DNA of 64,000 nt, from positions 15,978 to 79,977 of the forward strand of contig JBEIIG010000009.1 of NCBI GenBank assembly GCA_040380855.1, read 5' to 3'. Under the pieces are notes generated by a model. It had not been told where the DNA came from, did not search any database, and saw only the letters and a list, made by a program, of their open reading frames with translations. Below are positions 1 through 9,110 of the stretch, in pieces. The stretch comes from VFMC01 sp040380855 (GTDB lineage: Bacteria; Actinomycetota; Acidimicrobiia; Acidimicrobiales; Ilumatobacteraceae). Positions within the stretch are counted from its first letter, which is position 1. Every line of letters starts with the position of its first letter. A program made the position numbers and the translations under genes.

Positions 1-820
1 CCGGCCGACCGCTGCGGCGGCTCACCTCACCCATCCACGCCAACTCGGCGCGGGTCTTCGGCACATCGGCGTCGTCGCGCTCGCCCTCGCCGATGCGGCT
101 GGCCGACTCGAACACGCCCGCTCCGTGGCGGCCGAGCACATCGGCGAACACGTACAGCTCGTCGGGCTGGGCGTAGGTGCCCGGCACCGGGCGACCGTCG
201 GGCACCTTGTGCAGGTAGGTGCGGCTGGTGCTGAACCCCAGGGCACCGCCCTTCATCGCCTCGTCGAGCAGATCGGCCATCACCGCCAGGTCGTCGGCGG
301 TGGGCGGGTCCTTCTCCAGGCCGCGCTCGCCCATCGCGAACTGGCGCAGCGCGCAGTGCCCCACCATGCCGCCCACGTTCACACCCTTGGGCATGCGGCC
401 GATGCTGGCCAGGTATTCGCCGTAGGTGACCCAGTCCCACGGCAGGCCTCCCATGATGGCGTCGCGCGGGATGTCCTCGACACTCTCCATCAGCTCGGCC
501 AGGTACTCTCGGTCGTCGGGTCTGCACGGCGCGAACGTCACCCCGCAGTTGCCCATCACCACACTGGTGATGCCGTGGTAGCAACTGCTCGACGCCACCG
601 GATCCCATGCCAACTGGGCATCGAGGTGGGTGTGGATGTCGACGAAGCCGGGTGTGACCAGACGCCCGTCGGCGTCGATCTCGCGGGCCGTGCTGCCCAC
701 GATGTCGGTACCCACCGCAGCGATGTGGTCGCCGGTGATCGCCACATCGGCCCGGTACGCAGGCGCGCCCGTTCCGTCGACCACCATGCCGTTGCGGATG
801 ACGATGTCGTAGGTACCCAT
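1..820 (-). CDS. D-aminoacylase / N-acyl-D-amino-acid amidohydrolase, C-terminus cut by window edge
   Basis: Reading down from an ATG at 820, preceded by a purine-rich GGGAGG, the frame stays open to base 1 (about 273 codons). The N-terminus has the typical amidohydrolase beta-sandwich start (GTYDIVIRNGMVVDGTG), then VTPGFVDIHTHLD, whose HxH is the first metal-ligand pair, and VVMGNCGVTFAP, characteristic of amidohydrolase family 3 (D-aminoacylase, dihydroorotase-like). Such enzymes hydrolyse N-acyl bonds in the cytoplasm, and the substrate cannot be told from sequence. It lies downstream of the dioxygenase on the same strand, separated by a hairpin at 850-881, so it may be transcribed independently. 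The missing C-terminus lies before the window. Confidence 0.85.
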   Translation of the reverse strand, partial: MGTYDIVIRNGMVVDGTGAPAYRADVAITGDHIAAVGTDIVGSTAREIDADGRLVTPGFVDIHTHLDAQLAWDPVASSSCYHGITSVVMGNCGVTFAPCRPDDREYLAELMESVEDIPRDAIMGGLPWDWVTYGEYLASIGRMPKGVNVGGMVGHCALRQFAMGERGLEKDPPTADDLAVMADLLDEAMKGGALGFSTSRTYLHKVPDGRPVPGTYAQPDELYVFADVLGRHGAGVFESASRIGEGERDDADVPKTRAELAWMGEVSRRSGRP

Positions 821-849
821 CCCCTGAGCCTCCCGACGAGTTGGCCGAC

Positions 850-881
850 GTGTCGGCCGACTGGCCCCGAAAGGCCGACAC
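850..881 (-). promoter_or_regulatory. 9-bp perfect inverted repeat between kynA and the amidohydrolase gene
   Basis: GTGTCGGCC (850-858) and GGCCGACAC (873-881) form a perfect 9-bp stem with a 14-nt loop. It follows the kynA stop in the direction of transcription and precedes the amidohydrolase ribosome-binding site. It could be a terminator or attenuator for the upstream operon or an operator dyad. There is no U-tract. Confidence 0.4.
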
Positions 882-931
882 TAGGACATCTGTACCGACG
901 AAGGGAACGACGAGATGGTTACAGAACGGGG

Positions 932-1759
932 TCAGAGCCGCGAGCGCAGCGACCAGATTTCGGGGAACAGCACCACGTCGAGCATCGCTCGGAGGTAGCC
1001 GACACCCGACGTGCCACCGGTGCCACGCTTCGTGCCGATCACCCGTTCGACCGTGGTGAGGTGCCGGAAGCGCCACAGTCGGAACGCGTCCTCGAAGTCG
1101 GTCAGTTCCTCACCGAGTTGGTACAGGTCCCAGTGCGCCTCGGGATCGCGGTACACCTGCAGCCACGCCGCCTCCACGGCCTCCGACGCCGCGTACGGGC
1201 GACTCCAGTCGCGGTCGACGCACTCGGCGGGCACCGCCAGGCCGCGCCGCGCCAGCAGGCGCAACGACTCGTCGTACAGCGAGGGCGCCCGCCACGCCGC
1301 CTCCACCTCGGCCAGCACGTCGGGCCGGTGGGCGTGCGGACGCAGCATCTGTTCGTTCTTGTTCCCCGCGGCGAACTCGATACAGCGGTACTGCCAGCTC
1401 TGGAACCCGCTGCTGTTCGACAGGTAGGGGCGGATCGCCGAGTACTCCGGTGGGGTCATCGTGGCCAACACGTCCCACGCGTGCACGAGTTGCTCCATGA
1501 TGCGGCTCACCCGCGACAGCATCTTGAACCCCGGCGCCAGTCGATCGTCGGCGATCGCAGCGATGGCCGCCCCCAACTCGTGGCGCATCAGCTTCATCCA
1601 CAACTCACTCGTCTGGTGCTGGATGATGAACAGCATCTCGTTGTGCTCGGGCGACAGCGGATGCTGGGCGGAGAGCACCTCGTCGAGGTGCAGGTAGTCG
1701 CCGTAACTCATGTCGTGCGAGAAGTCGAGTTGCGCGCCGTGCGGATGGTCGGAGGTCAT
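932..1759 (-). CDS. kynA: Tryptophan 2,3-dioxygenase
   Basis: Heme enzyme that opens the indole ring of L-tryptophan with O2 to give N-formylkynurenine, the first step of the kynurenine pathway. Family signatures are all present: FIIQHQTSELWMKL (with the heme/substrate His), GFQSWQYR and GTKRGTGGTSGVGYL near the C-terminus. The ATG at 1759 gives 275 aa and avoids overlap with the upstream regulator, whose stop is at 1777. ATGs at 1768 and 1804 are in frame but would overlap it. No kynurenine formamidase or kynureninase gene is adjacent. Its position right after a two-component pair suggests cotranscription or control by it (inference). Confidence 0.93.
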   Translation of the reverse strand: MTSDHPHGAQLDFSHDMSYGDYLHLDEVLSAQHPLSPEHNEMLFIIQHQTSELWMKLMRHELGAAIAAIADDRLAPGFKMLSRVSRIMEQLVHAWDVLATMTPPEYSAIRPYLSNSSGFQSWQYRCIEFAAGNKNEQMLRPHAHRPDVLAEVEAAWRAPSLYDESLRLLARRGLAVPAECVDRDWSRPYAASEAVEAAWLQVYRDPEAHWDLYQLGEELTDFEDAFRLWRFRHLTTVERVIGTKRGTGGTSGVGYLRAMLDVVLFPEIWSLRSRL

Positions 1760-1776
1760 CGCGACCATCCTCGCGC

Positions 1777-2415
1777 TCACACCAGGCGTCGGCCGGCAGC
1801 CCACGCGGTGAGTTCGTGTCGGTTCGACACCTGCAGTTTGCGCAGCACGGCCGACACATGGGTCTCGATCGTCTTCACCGACAGGTGGAGACGGTTGGCC
1901 ACCTCACGGTACGTGTACCCACGAGCGATCAGGCGCATCACCTCCAGTTCGCGCGCCGTGAGCAGATCGAGTTCAGGGTCGACCGGGGCGGCCACCTCGC
2001 CCGAGAACGCGTCGAGCACGAAGCCGGCCAGGCGGGGCGAGAACACGGCATCGCCGTCGTGCACCCGATGGATCGCGTCGATCAGATCCGCCGCATCGAT
2101 GCTCTTGGTCACATAGCCCCGCGCGCCGGCGCGGATGACCGCCACCACGTCGCCGGCCTGATCGCTCACCGACAGCGCCAGGAACACCGCCTCGGGCCAG
2201 GTGCTGCGCACCCGCTCGATGATCGACCGGCCACCACCACCGGGTAGATGCACGTCGACGAGCACCACATCGGGTCGGCGCTCGAGGATGCCCGTCACTG
2301 CTTGATCGACGTCGCCGGCCTCGCCAACCACCTCGATCGTGTCGGAAGCCGCCAATTCGCTGCGCACCCCGGCGCGGAACAGCGCATGGTCGTCGACCAG
2401 ATAGCACGTGATCAC
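1777..2415 (-). CDS. NarL/LuxR-family response regulator
   Basis: 212 aa. The N-terminal receiver has the acidic pocket (LVDD, residues 7-9), phospho-acceptor D54 in VLVDVHLP and the lysine of YVTKS. The C-terminal LuxR/GerE helix-turn-helix (about 145-205) begins LTARELEVMRLIARGYTYREVANRLHLSVKTIETHV. The start codon overlaps the end of the histidine-kinase gene by 4 nt (ATGA), so the two form a cotranslated two-component system. Target genes are unknown. The kinase partner carries a PspC domain, and a PspC/LiaF-like membrane protein is encoded divergently at 3750, which points to envelope stress (inference). Confidence 0.92.
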   Translation of the reverse strand: MITCYLVDDHALFRAGVRSELAASDTIEVVGEAGDVDQAVTGILERRPDVVLVDVHLPGGGGRSIIERVRSTWPEAVFLALSVSDQAGDVVAVIRAGARGYVTKSIDAADLIDAIHRVHDGDAVFSPRLAGFVLDAFSGEVAAPVDPELDLLTARELEVMRLIARGYTYREVANRLHLSVKTIETHVSAVLRKLQVSNRHELTAWAAGRRLV

Positions 2416-3641
2416 GGAGTCACCAGCTCGCCCGCAGTCGGTTGCCGCGTCAACCGCAGCGACACCTCGGTGCCATCACCTGGGCTGCTCGTCACCGATG
2501 CCTCACCGCCGATGCGTAGCAGTCGCCCGACGATCGAGTCGCGGACACCACGCCGGTCGGCGTCGACCGTCGCCGGATCGAAGCCCACACCGCGATCGCG
2601 CACGAAGATCTCGACCGCTCCGTCGTTCACCTCGGCGAAGACCGCGACCGTCGGTGCTCCACTGTGCTTGGCGGCATTCAGGCAGGCCTCGCGGGTGGCG
2701 GCGAGCAGCACGGCACAGCGTTCGTCCACCGGGCAGTCACCCACCGACACCACCTCCACCGGCACGTCGTAGGCATCCTCCACCTCGACCGCGATCTCAC
2801 CGAGGGCGGCTGCGAGCGTGTTCGCCGATCGAGGCACTGCCGAGTCGCCGTACAGCCATTCACGCAACTCGCGCTCTTGGCGTCGGGCCAGGGTGACCGT
2901 GCGCCGCGGGTCGTCGGCGGTGCGCTGGATGAGCGCCAGGGTCTGCAGCACCGAGTCGTGCAGATGGGCGGCCACCGCAGCTCGCTCGTCGGCACGGATG
3001 CGTTCGCGACGTTCGTCGGCCGCGCGTTGCGCGAGTCGGGCCAACCAAGGGCCGGCAACGACGCCGACGCCGACGAGGGTGAGCGCCGCCGCCAAGGCCC
3101 CCACCCGCACGCTCGTCGGTGTTCCGCCCTGCCAATCGCTCGTCGCACCGCCCGCCACCAGCACGCCGGCGGCCATCAACCCGACACCCACCATCACCCG
3201 GCCCTGCAGCCAGCGGCCCCCGCTCCGGGCCAGCACGAGCGCACCGATCCCCATCACCGCAGCCGCCACCATCGGGACATCACCCAACCACACCCCGGTC
3301 GACCGCACCACCAACAGCAGTCCGGCCGTGATGAACACCACCGCTGCGTCACGCCGCCGGTCGTGGGGATGCGCCGGACCGACCTCCACGGCGCGCGCTG
3401 CCACTGCGTGGCCCAGTGCGTACAGCGCCACGCCGAGGCCTCCGGCAAGGCTCAACAGCACCACCGCCACCCGCATCAACGCGGCATCGACACCGTGCTG
3501 GTCGGCGAACCCACCGGCCACACCCGCCAGCACACGTCGGTCGGTGCGCGCCCGGAACTCGAGCGACCGGTCGGCCGGGACGAGCGATGCGAGGAGGTCG
3601 ACCACGATGTCATCTTCGCGCCACGGGACCGGGCCGCACAT
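2412..3641 (-). CDS. PspC-domain sensor histidine kinase (NarL/LiaS type)
   Basis: 409 aa. An N-terminal PspC domain (about 28-85, RTDRRVLAGVAGGFADQHG) is followed by hydrophobic segments forming four to five membrane helices to about residue 200. A HisKA_3 dimerisation domain follows (AAHLHDSVLQTLALI, phospho-His expected at H228), then a HATPase domain with N box (EACLNAAKHS) and G boxes (DRGVGFD, GDGTEVSLRL). It probably autophosphorylates and passes phosphate to the regulator at 1777. The PspC plus HisKA_3 architecture is typical of actinobacterial envelope-stress kinases. It is divergently transcribed from another PspC protein gene, and the shared 108-bp gap is a likely autoregulated promoter region. 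Confidence 0.9.
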   Translation of the reverse strand: MCGPVPWREDDIVVDLLASLVPADRSLEFRARTDRRVLAGVAGGFADQHGVDAALMRVAVVLLSLAGGLGVALYALGHAVAARAVEVGPAHPHDRRRDAAVVFITAGLLLVVRSTGVWLGDVPMVAAAVMGIGALVLARSGGRWLQGRVMVGVGLMAAGVLVAGGATSDWQGGTPTSVRVGALAAALTLVGVGVVAGPWLARLAQRAADERRERIRADERAAVAAHLHDSVLQTLALIQRTADDPRRTVTLARRQERELREWLYGDSAVPRSANTLAAALGEIAVEVEDAYDVPVEVVSVGDCPVDERCAVLLAATREACLNAAKHSGAPTVAVFAEVNDGAVEIFVRDRGVGFDPATVDADRRGVRDSIVGRLLRIGGEASVTSSPGDGTEVSLRLTRQPTAGELVTP

Positions 3642-3749
3642 CGGTGATCACCCTGAACGCGACCCTGAGCCCGGATCGGGGTCGGTTCAGGGATCGATCA
3701 GGGCGTGTCACCGATGTGATCGACCGATCCGCCGACGCACGCTGAACAC

Positions 3750-4952
3750 ATGGATGAGAACACCCCGAACTCCGAACCGACCGATGCCCGACCGCCGGTC
3801 GGTGGCGCCGTGCTGGACGACCACGACCGGCCCGACCAGACTGCCGCCATGAACGCGGCCCCGCCGTCGACCGCCTGGTACGACGTACCCGTCGCCCGCT
3901 CTGCCACCGACGGCAAGGTGGGGGGAGTGATTGCCGGCGTCTGTCGGGCACATGGCTTCGACGTCGGTAGCACGCGTCTCGCGTTCGCTGTCGTTGCACT
4001 TCTGCTCCCCGTGTTGGTGTTCGTCTACCTCGCTGCGTGGATCCTGCTCCCTACCGATCCCGCCCCTGCTGTCTCGCCCCGACAGCTCGTCACCGAACGG
4101 CAGCGGCGGCCGCTGCTCATCGCACTCGGTGCGGTGTCGGTGGCCGTGCTCGTCGGCTCGGTCGGATCGTGGTGGTGGCTCGGCAACTTCCCCTGGGGTC
4201 TCGGGCTCATCGCAGGTGGTGTGCTGCTGTGGTTGCTCTCCGCCCGCCGCACTCCTCCTGCGGCGATGCCCACCGAGGTCGCAGCGGAACCCCCGGCGCC
4301 CGGCCGGCGCACCCGCGTCCGGTCGCGCCGACGCGTTCCCATTGCCTCGATCACCCTGGTCGCCCTCGCCGTGATCGCGGCGTTGCTCCAACTCGGCGAG
4401 AACCTCGATTGGTGGAACATCGCAGCAGGCGCCGCGTTGATGACCGGTCTTGCGGTCATGGTGCTCGCCACCATCGTCAGTGCCATCGTCAACCGCTCCA
4501 AGGCACTGATCGCCGTCACCCTCCTCCTCACAGCCGGCCTCACCGGTTTCGCCATCGCCGATCCGGCGCTCGACGGTCCGATCGGTGATCGCGCCGTTCG
4601 CCTGGCCCCCGGCAGCGACACCGGCATCCAGTGGCAGCAGGGCATCGGACGGCTGCGCATCGACCTGCGTGATCTCGAGTTCACCGAAGGTGCCGACCCC
4701 ACCACCATCACCGCCTCGGTGGGGATCGGCCAACTGGAGGTGGTGATGCACCGAGACGTCACGATCGATGTCAGCGGGTCGGTGAACATCGGGCAGATCC
4801 TGCTATACAACGAGCAGGTGGCCTCGGGTGTGCGCGTGCAGCACCGGGTCGTCGTCCCAGCAGCCGACCAACCGGCGGCCGGCACCGTGCGGCTCGACCT
4901 CGAGGTGGGGGTGGGCGAGATCACCGTCATCCGCACCGACGCCGACCGCTGA
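3750..4952 (+). CDS. PspC-domain membrane protein with LiaF-like C-terminal domain
   Basis: 400 aa. An acidic, proline-rich N-terminus is followed by a PspC domain (about 48-105, KVGGVIAGVCRAHGFDVGSTRLAF) and several membrane helices between about residues 75 and 270. The soluble C-terminal beta-rich region (about 285-400) contains repeated GIGQLEV and VGVGEITVI motifs resembling LiaF/DUF2154-type domains. In Firmicutes LiaF inhibits a cognate kinase. Divergent pairing with a PspC-containing kinase makes a similar sensory-inhibitory role plausible here (inference). The start is the ATG at 3750, with no other ATG before the PspC domain except at residue 34. Confidence 0.8.
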   Translation: MDENTPNSEPTDARPPVGGAVLDDHDRPDQTAAMNAAPPSTAWYDVPVARSATDGKVGGVIAGVCRAHGFDVGSTRLAFAVVALLLPVLVFVYLAAWILLPTDPAPAVSPRQLVTERQRRPLLIALGAVSVAVLVGSVGSWWWLGNFPWGLGLIAGGVLLWLLSARRTPPAAMPTEVAAEPPAPGRRTRVRSRRRVPIASITLVALAVIAALLQLGENLDWWNIAAGAALMTGLAVMVLATIVSAIVNRSKALIAVTLLLTAGLTGFAIADPALDGPIGDRAVRLAPGSDTGIQWQQGIGRLRIDLRDLEFTEGADPTTITASVGIGQLEVVMHRDVTIDVSGSVNIGQILLYNEQVASGVRVQHRVVVPAADQPAAGTVRLDLEVGVGEITVIRTDADR

Positions 4953-4965
4953 GTACGGTGCGGCC

Positions 4966-5991
4966 ATGCAGGTCGACGTGATGACATCGCCCCTTCCGCT
5001 CGCCCAGATGGGCGCCTTCGCCCAACGGGTGCAGGCCGCCGGGTTCGACGGCATCGTGTTCACCGAGGGGGGCCGCACCGCCTACCTATCGGCTGCGGTC
5101 GCTGCCACCGCGGCGCCCGGACTGCACCTGTCGACCGGTGTGGCGGTGGCGTTCCCCCGCAGTCCGATGGTGACGGCACAGGTGGCGTGGGAACTGCAGG
5201 AAGCAACGGGTGGCAACTTCCGTCTGGGCCTCGGCACACAGGTGCGCACCCACGTCGTGCGCCGATATGGCGTGCCGTTCGAACCGCCCGGCCCACGCCT
5301 GCGTGACTATGTGCAGGCAGTACGGGCCTGTTTCGCCGGGTTCCACGGCGAGCCACTCGACCATCACGGCCCGTTCTACGAGCTCACCTTCTTGAACCGT
5401 CAGTGGAGCCCCGGCACCATCGCCGTCGCCGATCCGAAGGTCGATGTGGCCGCAGTGAACCCGTGGATGCTGCGCATGGCCGGCGAGGTGGCCGACGGCG
5501 TGCACGTGCATCCGATCGGCGAGCCCGGCTACCTGCGCCGCCATGTAGTGCCGAACGTGGCAGCCGGCGCCGCCGCCACCGGGCGCGACGCGTCGGCCGT
5601 CGACCTCATCGTGCCGGTCAGTTGCATCGTCGGCGACACCGACGCCGAACGCGAGGCCGACCGCACGGCCATGCGCGCCTCGCTCAGCTTCTACGGCAGC
5701 ACGCCGAACTACGCGTTCATCTGGGACGAGGCCGGGTTCGAGGGCACCACCGCCCGCGTACGCGCCCACCAGAAGGCCGGCGACATGGCGGCGATGATGG
5801 CCGAGATCACCGACGACCACCTGGCGGCGTTCACCACCGAGGCCACCTGGGACACGCTGGCCCGGACGCTGGTCGACAAGTACGCCGGGCTCGCGTCGCG
5901 ACTGGTGGTGTACAACGCCACCGGCGGCCACCCCGAACGGCTCGAACGCATGGGTCAGGTGGCACAACAGGTCCGCGCGCTCACCAGCTGA
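4966..5991 (+). CDS. LLM-class F420-dependent oxidoreductase
   Basis: 341 aa, beginning at the ATG at 4966, 14 nt after the PspC gene stop; the frame stays open further upstream but that part is antisense-like composition. It has the luciferase-like TIM-barrel start (MQVDVMTSPLPLAQMGAFAQRVQAAGFDGIVFTEGG), LHLSTGVAVAFPRSPMVTAQVAWELQEATGGNFRLGLGTQ and C-terminal EATWDTLARTLVDKYAGLASRLVVY. These proteins use coenzyme F420 (or FMN) for hydride transfer. The match is to the actinobacterial subgroup often annotated TIGR03617. The substrate is unknown. A second LLM gene follows after 18 nt. Confidence 0.88.
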   Translation: MQVDVMTSPLPLAQMGAFAQRVQAAGFDGIVFTEGGRTAYLSAAVAATAAPGLHLSTGVAVAFPRSPMVTAQVAWELQEATGGNFRLGLGTQVRTHVVRRYGVPFEPPGPRLRDYVQAVRACFAGFHGEPLDHHGPFYELTFLNRQWSPGTIAVADPKVDVAAVNPWMLRMAGEVADGVHVHPIGEPGYLRRHVVPNVAAGAAATGRDASAVDLIVPVSCIVGDTDAEREADRTAMRASLSFYGSTPNYAFIWDEAGFEGTTARVRAHQKAGDMAAMMAEITDDHLAAFTTEATWDTLARTLVDKYAGLASRLVVYNATGGHPERLERMGQVAQQVRALTS

Positions 5992-6009
5992 CCCCGTACA
6001 GTTCAGCCC

Positions 6010-7002
6010 ATGACCGCACGCAACTCGCTCGTCCGCATGGGCCTCCAGATCCCCAACTTCACCTACCCCGGCGTGGGCCCCGACGAGTTGTTCGAGCGCA
6101 TCTCCCTCATCGCCACCACCGCCGAGGCCAGCGGCTTCGACAGCGTGTGGGTGATGGACCACTTCTACCAGCTGCCCATGCTCGGCAAGCCCGAGCAGGA
6201 GATGTTCGAGTGCTACTCGCTGCTCACGGCATTGGCCGCCCGCACCAGCAAGGTCCGGCTCGGCGCCATGGTGGGTGGCATGACGTATCGCAACCCGGCG
6301 TACCTGGCCAAGACCGTCACCGGCCTCGACGTCATCTCCCGTGGCCGTGCGATCTGGGGCATCGGCGCCGGCTGGTTCGAGATGGAGCACAACGCGTACG
6401 GCTACGAGTTCGGCACGTTCACCGACCGCTTCGAGAAACTCGAAGAGGGCCTGCAGATCGCGAAGAGCATGTTCGTGAACGAGCGCACCACGTTCGCCGG
6501 GAAATGGTTCCAGGTCACCGATGCACTGAACGTGCCCAAGCCGGTGCAGGCCGGTGGACCGCCCGTGCTCATCGGTGGCAGCGGCGAGAAGAAGACCCTG
6601 CGCATGGTCGCCCAGTACGGCGACGCCTGCAACGTGTTCGGCGACGCCGCCACCGTGCGCCGCCTGATGGACGTACTCGACGGCCACTGCGAGCGCCTCG
6701 GCCGCGACCCCGGCGAGATCTGCCGCACCCGCCTCGGCACGCTGGTGGTGGGCCGCACGATGGAGGAGGCCGAGGCCAAGGTGAGCGCCCGCTTCGGTGG
6801 CGGCAGCCTCAGCGACATGCCCGCCGACGTACAGGCTCGGTTGCGGGCGATGTTCATCCTCGGCGACGCCGCCTCCGTGCAGGCCCAGGTGCAGGAACTG
6901 CTCGACGCAGGTCTCGACGGCATCGTGTTCAACATGCCCGACGCACACGATGTCGAGTCGGTCGAGTTGGCCGGCGAGATCCTCCGGCCACTGCTCGGCT
7001 GA
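6010..7002 (+). CDS. LLM-class F420-dependent oxidoreductase (second copy, different subgroup)
   Basis: 330 aa. Luciferase-like barrel: MGLQIPNFTYPGVGPDELFE, FDSVWVMDHFYQLP (typical of the TIGR03560 subgroup), GAMVGGMTYRNPAYLAK, GRAIWGIGAGWFEMEH and PVLIGGSGEKKTLRMVAQYGDACN. It is not a simple duplicate of the preceding LLM gene, because the two differ in nearly all loop motifs. Eight nucleotides separate it from the following molybdoenzyme gene, so the three genes are probably cotranscribed. A shared pathway is possible but the chemistry cannot be inferred. Confidence 0.9.
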   Translation: MTARNSLVRMGLQIPNFTYPGVGPDELFERISLIATTAEASGFDSVWVMDHFYQLPMLGKPEQEMFECYSLLTALAARTSKVRLGAMVGGMTYRNPAYLAKTVTGLDVISRGRAIWGIGAGWFEMEHNAYGYEFGTFTDRFEKLEEGLQIAKSMFVNERTTFAGKWFQVTDALNVPKPVQAGGPPVLIGGSGEKKTLRMVAQYGDACNVFGDAATVRRLMDVLDGHCERLGRDPGEICRTRLGTLVVGRTMEEAEAKVSARFGGGSLSDMPADVQARLRAMFILGDAASVQAQVQELLDAGLDGIVFNMPDAHDVESVELAGEILRPLLG

Positions 7003-7010
7003 GCGCGTCG

Positions 7011-9089
7011 ATGGAGATCGTCAGCCCGTCGCATCGCGTGCTCGGCACGTGCCACCACGACTGCCCCGACAGTTGCGGCTGGCAGGTGGAGGTGCGCGAC
7101 GGCACCGCGGTGTCGATGCGCGGCAACCCCGCCCACCCCTACAGCCAGGGCGAATTGTGCCCGAAGGTGAACCGCTTCCTCGATCGCGTGTACAGCCCGA
7201 TGCGCGTCACCACACCCCTGCGTCGAGTGGGCGCAAAGGGCGAGGGCCGTTTCGAACCGGTGTCGTGGGACGAGGCGCTCGCCGAGATCGCCACCCGCTT
7301 CCGGCACATCATCGACACCGACGGCCCGGGCGCCATCGTGCCCTACACCAGCGCCGGCAACCAGGGCCTGCTCGCGCTGTTCTTCGGTGAACGCCTGTGG
7401 AACCACCTCGGTGTGGCTGCCACCTCGGGTGCGCTGTGCGGTCTCACCGCCGGGGCGGGGGCCGCAGCCACCAACGGCACCGGCAAGGCGCTCGACCCCA
7501 GCGAGATGCGCCACTCGAAGCTGATCATCCTGTGGGCCACCAACACCCGGCTCACCAACCGCCACCTGTGGCCGGTGGTCGAAGCCGCCCGTCGTGAGGG
7601 CGCGCAGGTGGTGGTGATCGACCCCATCCGCACCATCACCGCCGACTCGGCCGACTGGTTCCTGCAGCCACTGCCCGGCACCGACGTGGCGTTGATGCTG
7701 GCGATGATGCACGTCCTGGTGCGCGACGACCTGCTCGACCACGAATGGATCGCGGCCCACACCGAAGGGTTCGACGAGTTGGCGGCGCACGTGGCCGAGT
7801 GGACACCCGAGCGCGCAGCCGCTGTCACCGGCCTCGACGCCGCCGACATCGAGCGGCTCGCCACCCTGTACGGCACCATCCGCCCGGCCGCCATCCGCAC
7901 GCTCATCGGTGCCGAACACCACGAACACGGTGCCATGTTCTTCCGCACGCTCGCCTGCCTGCCGGCGCTGGTGGGTGCGTGGCGCGACCTCGGTGGCGGC
8001 TTCGCCCGCAGCGTTGGTGTGTGGTGCGACGCGGCGGTCGACTTCGTCGCACTCACCCGCCCCGATCTGGCACGCCCCGACGGCGGTGCCGGGCGCACGC
8101 GGCGCGACCTGCCGATGGTGCGCATGGCCGAGTGGCTGAACGACCCGGCGCCATACGGCGGGCCACCCGTGCGCGCCCTGGTGGCCGTCGGCGTGAACGC
8201 CGTGGTGTCGGTGCCCAACGCGGCAGCCATTGCACGCGGCCTGCAGCGCGACGACCTGTTCACCGTGGTGCACGAACAGTTCCTCACCGACACGGCCCGC
8301 TACGCCGACATCGTGCTGCCCGCCACCACCCACATCGAAGCGCTCGACGTGGTCACGTCGTGGGGCCATCTGCAGATCGGGTGGAACGAGGCGGCCATCG
8401 CACCGGTCGGCGAGGCCGTCAGCAACAGCGAACTCCACCGCCGCCTCGCCGCCGCCCTGGGCTGCACCGAACCGGCCCTGTTCGACGACGACCTCACCGT
8501 GCTGCGCGACATCCTTCCCGGCATCGACCTCGAGCAACTACGCACCGACGGGTTCGTGCGGGCCCCTGCCTATCCGGCCGAGGGCCGACCCTGGGCCGAT
8601 GGTGGTTTCCCCACCGCCAGCGGCAGGGTGGAGTTGGCCAGCGATGCGCTCGCCGCACGCGGCCTGCCGCGGCTGCCCACGTTCACCCCGGCGAGCGAGT
8701 CGATGGGCAGTGCCGCGGCCACCCGCTTCCCGTTCGCGCTGCTCACACCCAAACAGCATGTGCGCTTCTTGAACTCCAGTTACTCGCATCTCCCCAAGCA
8801 CGCCGCTGCCGAAGGCGAGCCATACGTCGAGATGGTCGCCACCGATGCGGCAGACCTGGGCGTGGTCGATGGGCAGACGGTGCGGGTGCACAACGACCGC
8901 GGCCAACTGCAGGTGCCCGTGAAGGTGACCGAGCGGTTGCGTCAGGGCGTGGTGGCCATCCCGTGGGGTTGGTGGGGTGCCAGCCATGCCGACGGCATCG
9001 GTGCCAACGCCCTCACCAACGACACCCTCACCGATTGGGGAGGTGGCGTGGCCTACAGCGACACCCTCGTCGCCATCACCCCCATCTGA
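7011..9089 (+). CDS. Molybdopterin-dependent oxidoreductase (DMSO reductase family)
   Basis: 692 aa from the ATG at 7011. The frame is open back to 5403, but that part is a shadow of the two LLM genes. The N-terminus has the iron-sulfur pattern CHHDCPDSCGWQVEVRDG ... GELCPKVNR, then the Moco-binding signature motifs (PYTSAGNQGLL, LWATNTRLTNRHLWPVVEAARR, VVIDPIRT) and a C-terminal molydopterin dinucleotide-binding domain (about 575-690, LLTPKQHVRFLNSSYSH). No Tat signal is visible, so it is probably cytoplasmic. It resembles assimilatory-type or formate-dehydrogenase-like oxidoreductases without adjacent electron-transfer subunits. The substrate is unknown. Confidence 0.9.
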   Translation: MEIVSPSHRVLGTCHHDCPDSCGWQVEVRDGTAVSMRGNPAHPYSQGELCPKVNRFLDRVYSPMRVTTPLRRVGAKGEGRFEPVSWDEALAEIATRFRHIIDTDGPGAIVPYTSAGNQGLLALFFGERLWNHLGVAATSGALCGLTAGAGAAATNGTGKALDPSEMRHSKLIILWATNTRLTNRHLWPVVEAARREGAQVVVIDPIRTITADSADWFLQPLPGTDVALMLAMMHVLVRDDLLDHEWIAAHTEGFDELAAHVAEWTPERAAAVTGLDAADIERLATLYGTIRPAAIRTLIGAEHHEHGAMFFRTLACLPALVGAWRDLGGGFARSVGVWCDAAVDFVALTRPDLARPDGGAGRTRRDLPMVRMAEWLNDPAPYGGPPVRALVAVGVNAVVSVPNAAAIARGLQRDDLFTVVHEQFLTDTARYADIVLPATTHIEALDVVTSWGHLQIGWNEAAIAPVGEAVSNSELHRRLAAALGCTEPALFDDDLTVLRDILPGIDLEQLRTDGFVRAPAYPAEGRPWADGGFPTASGRVELASDALAARGLPRLPTFTPASESMGSAAATRFPFALLTPKQHVRFLNSSYSHLPKHAAAEGEPYVEMVATDAADLGVVDGQTVRVHNDRGQLQVPVKVTERLRQGVVAIPWGWWGASHADGIGANALTNDTLTDWGGGVAYSDTLVAITPI

Positions 9090-9110
9090 TCCCTTCCCCC
9101 ACCCGCACCC

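Noticed and set aside
125..2116. A 663-codon plus-strand open frame
   Set aside because: Its path is antisense to kynA, the response regulator and the amidohydrolase; the residue composition (His/Arg/Ala/Val-rich without motifs) is typical of a GC-rich shadow frame.
5403..7010. Long N-terminal extension of the molybdopterin oxidoreductase frame
   Set aside because: This part is Arg/His-rich noise over the two LLM genes; family similarity begins at the ATG at 7011.
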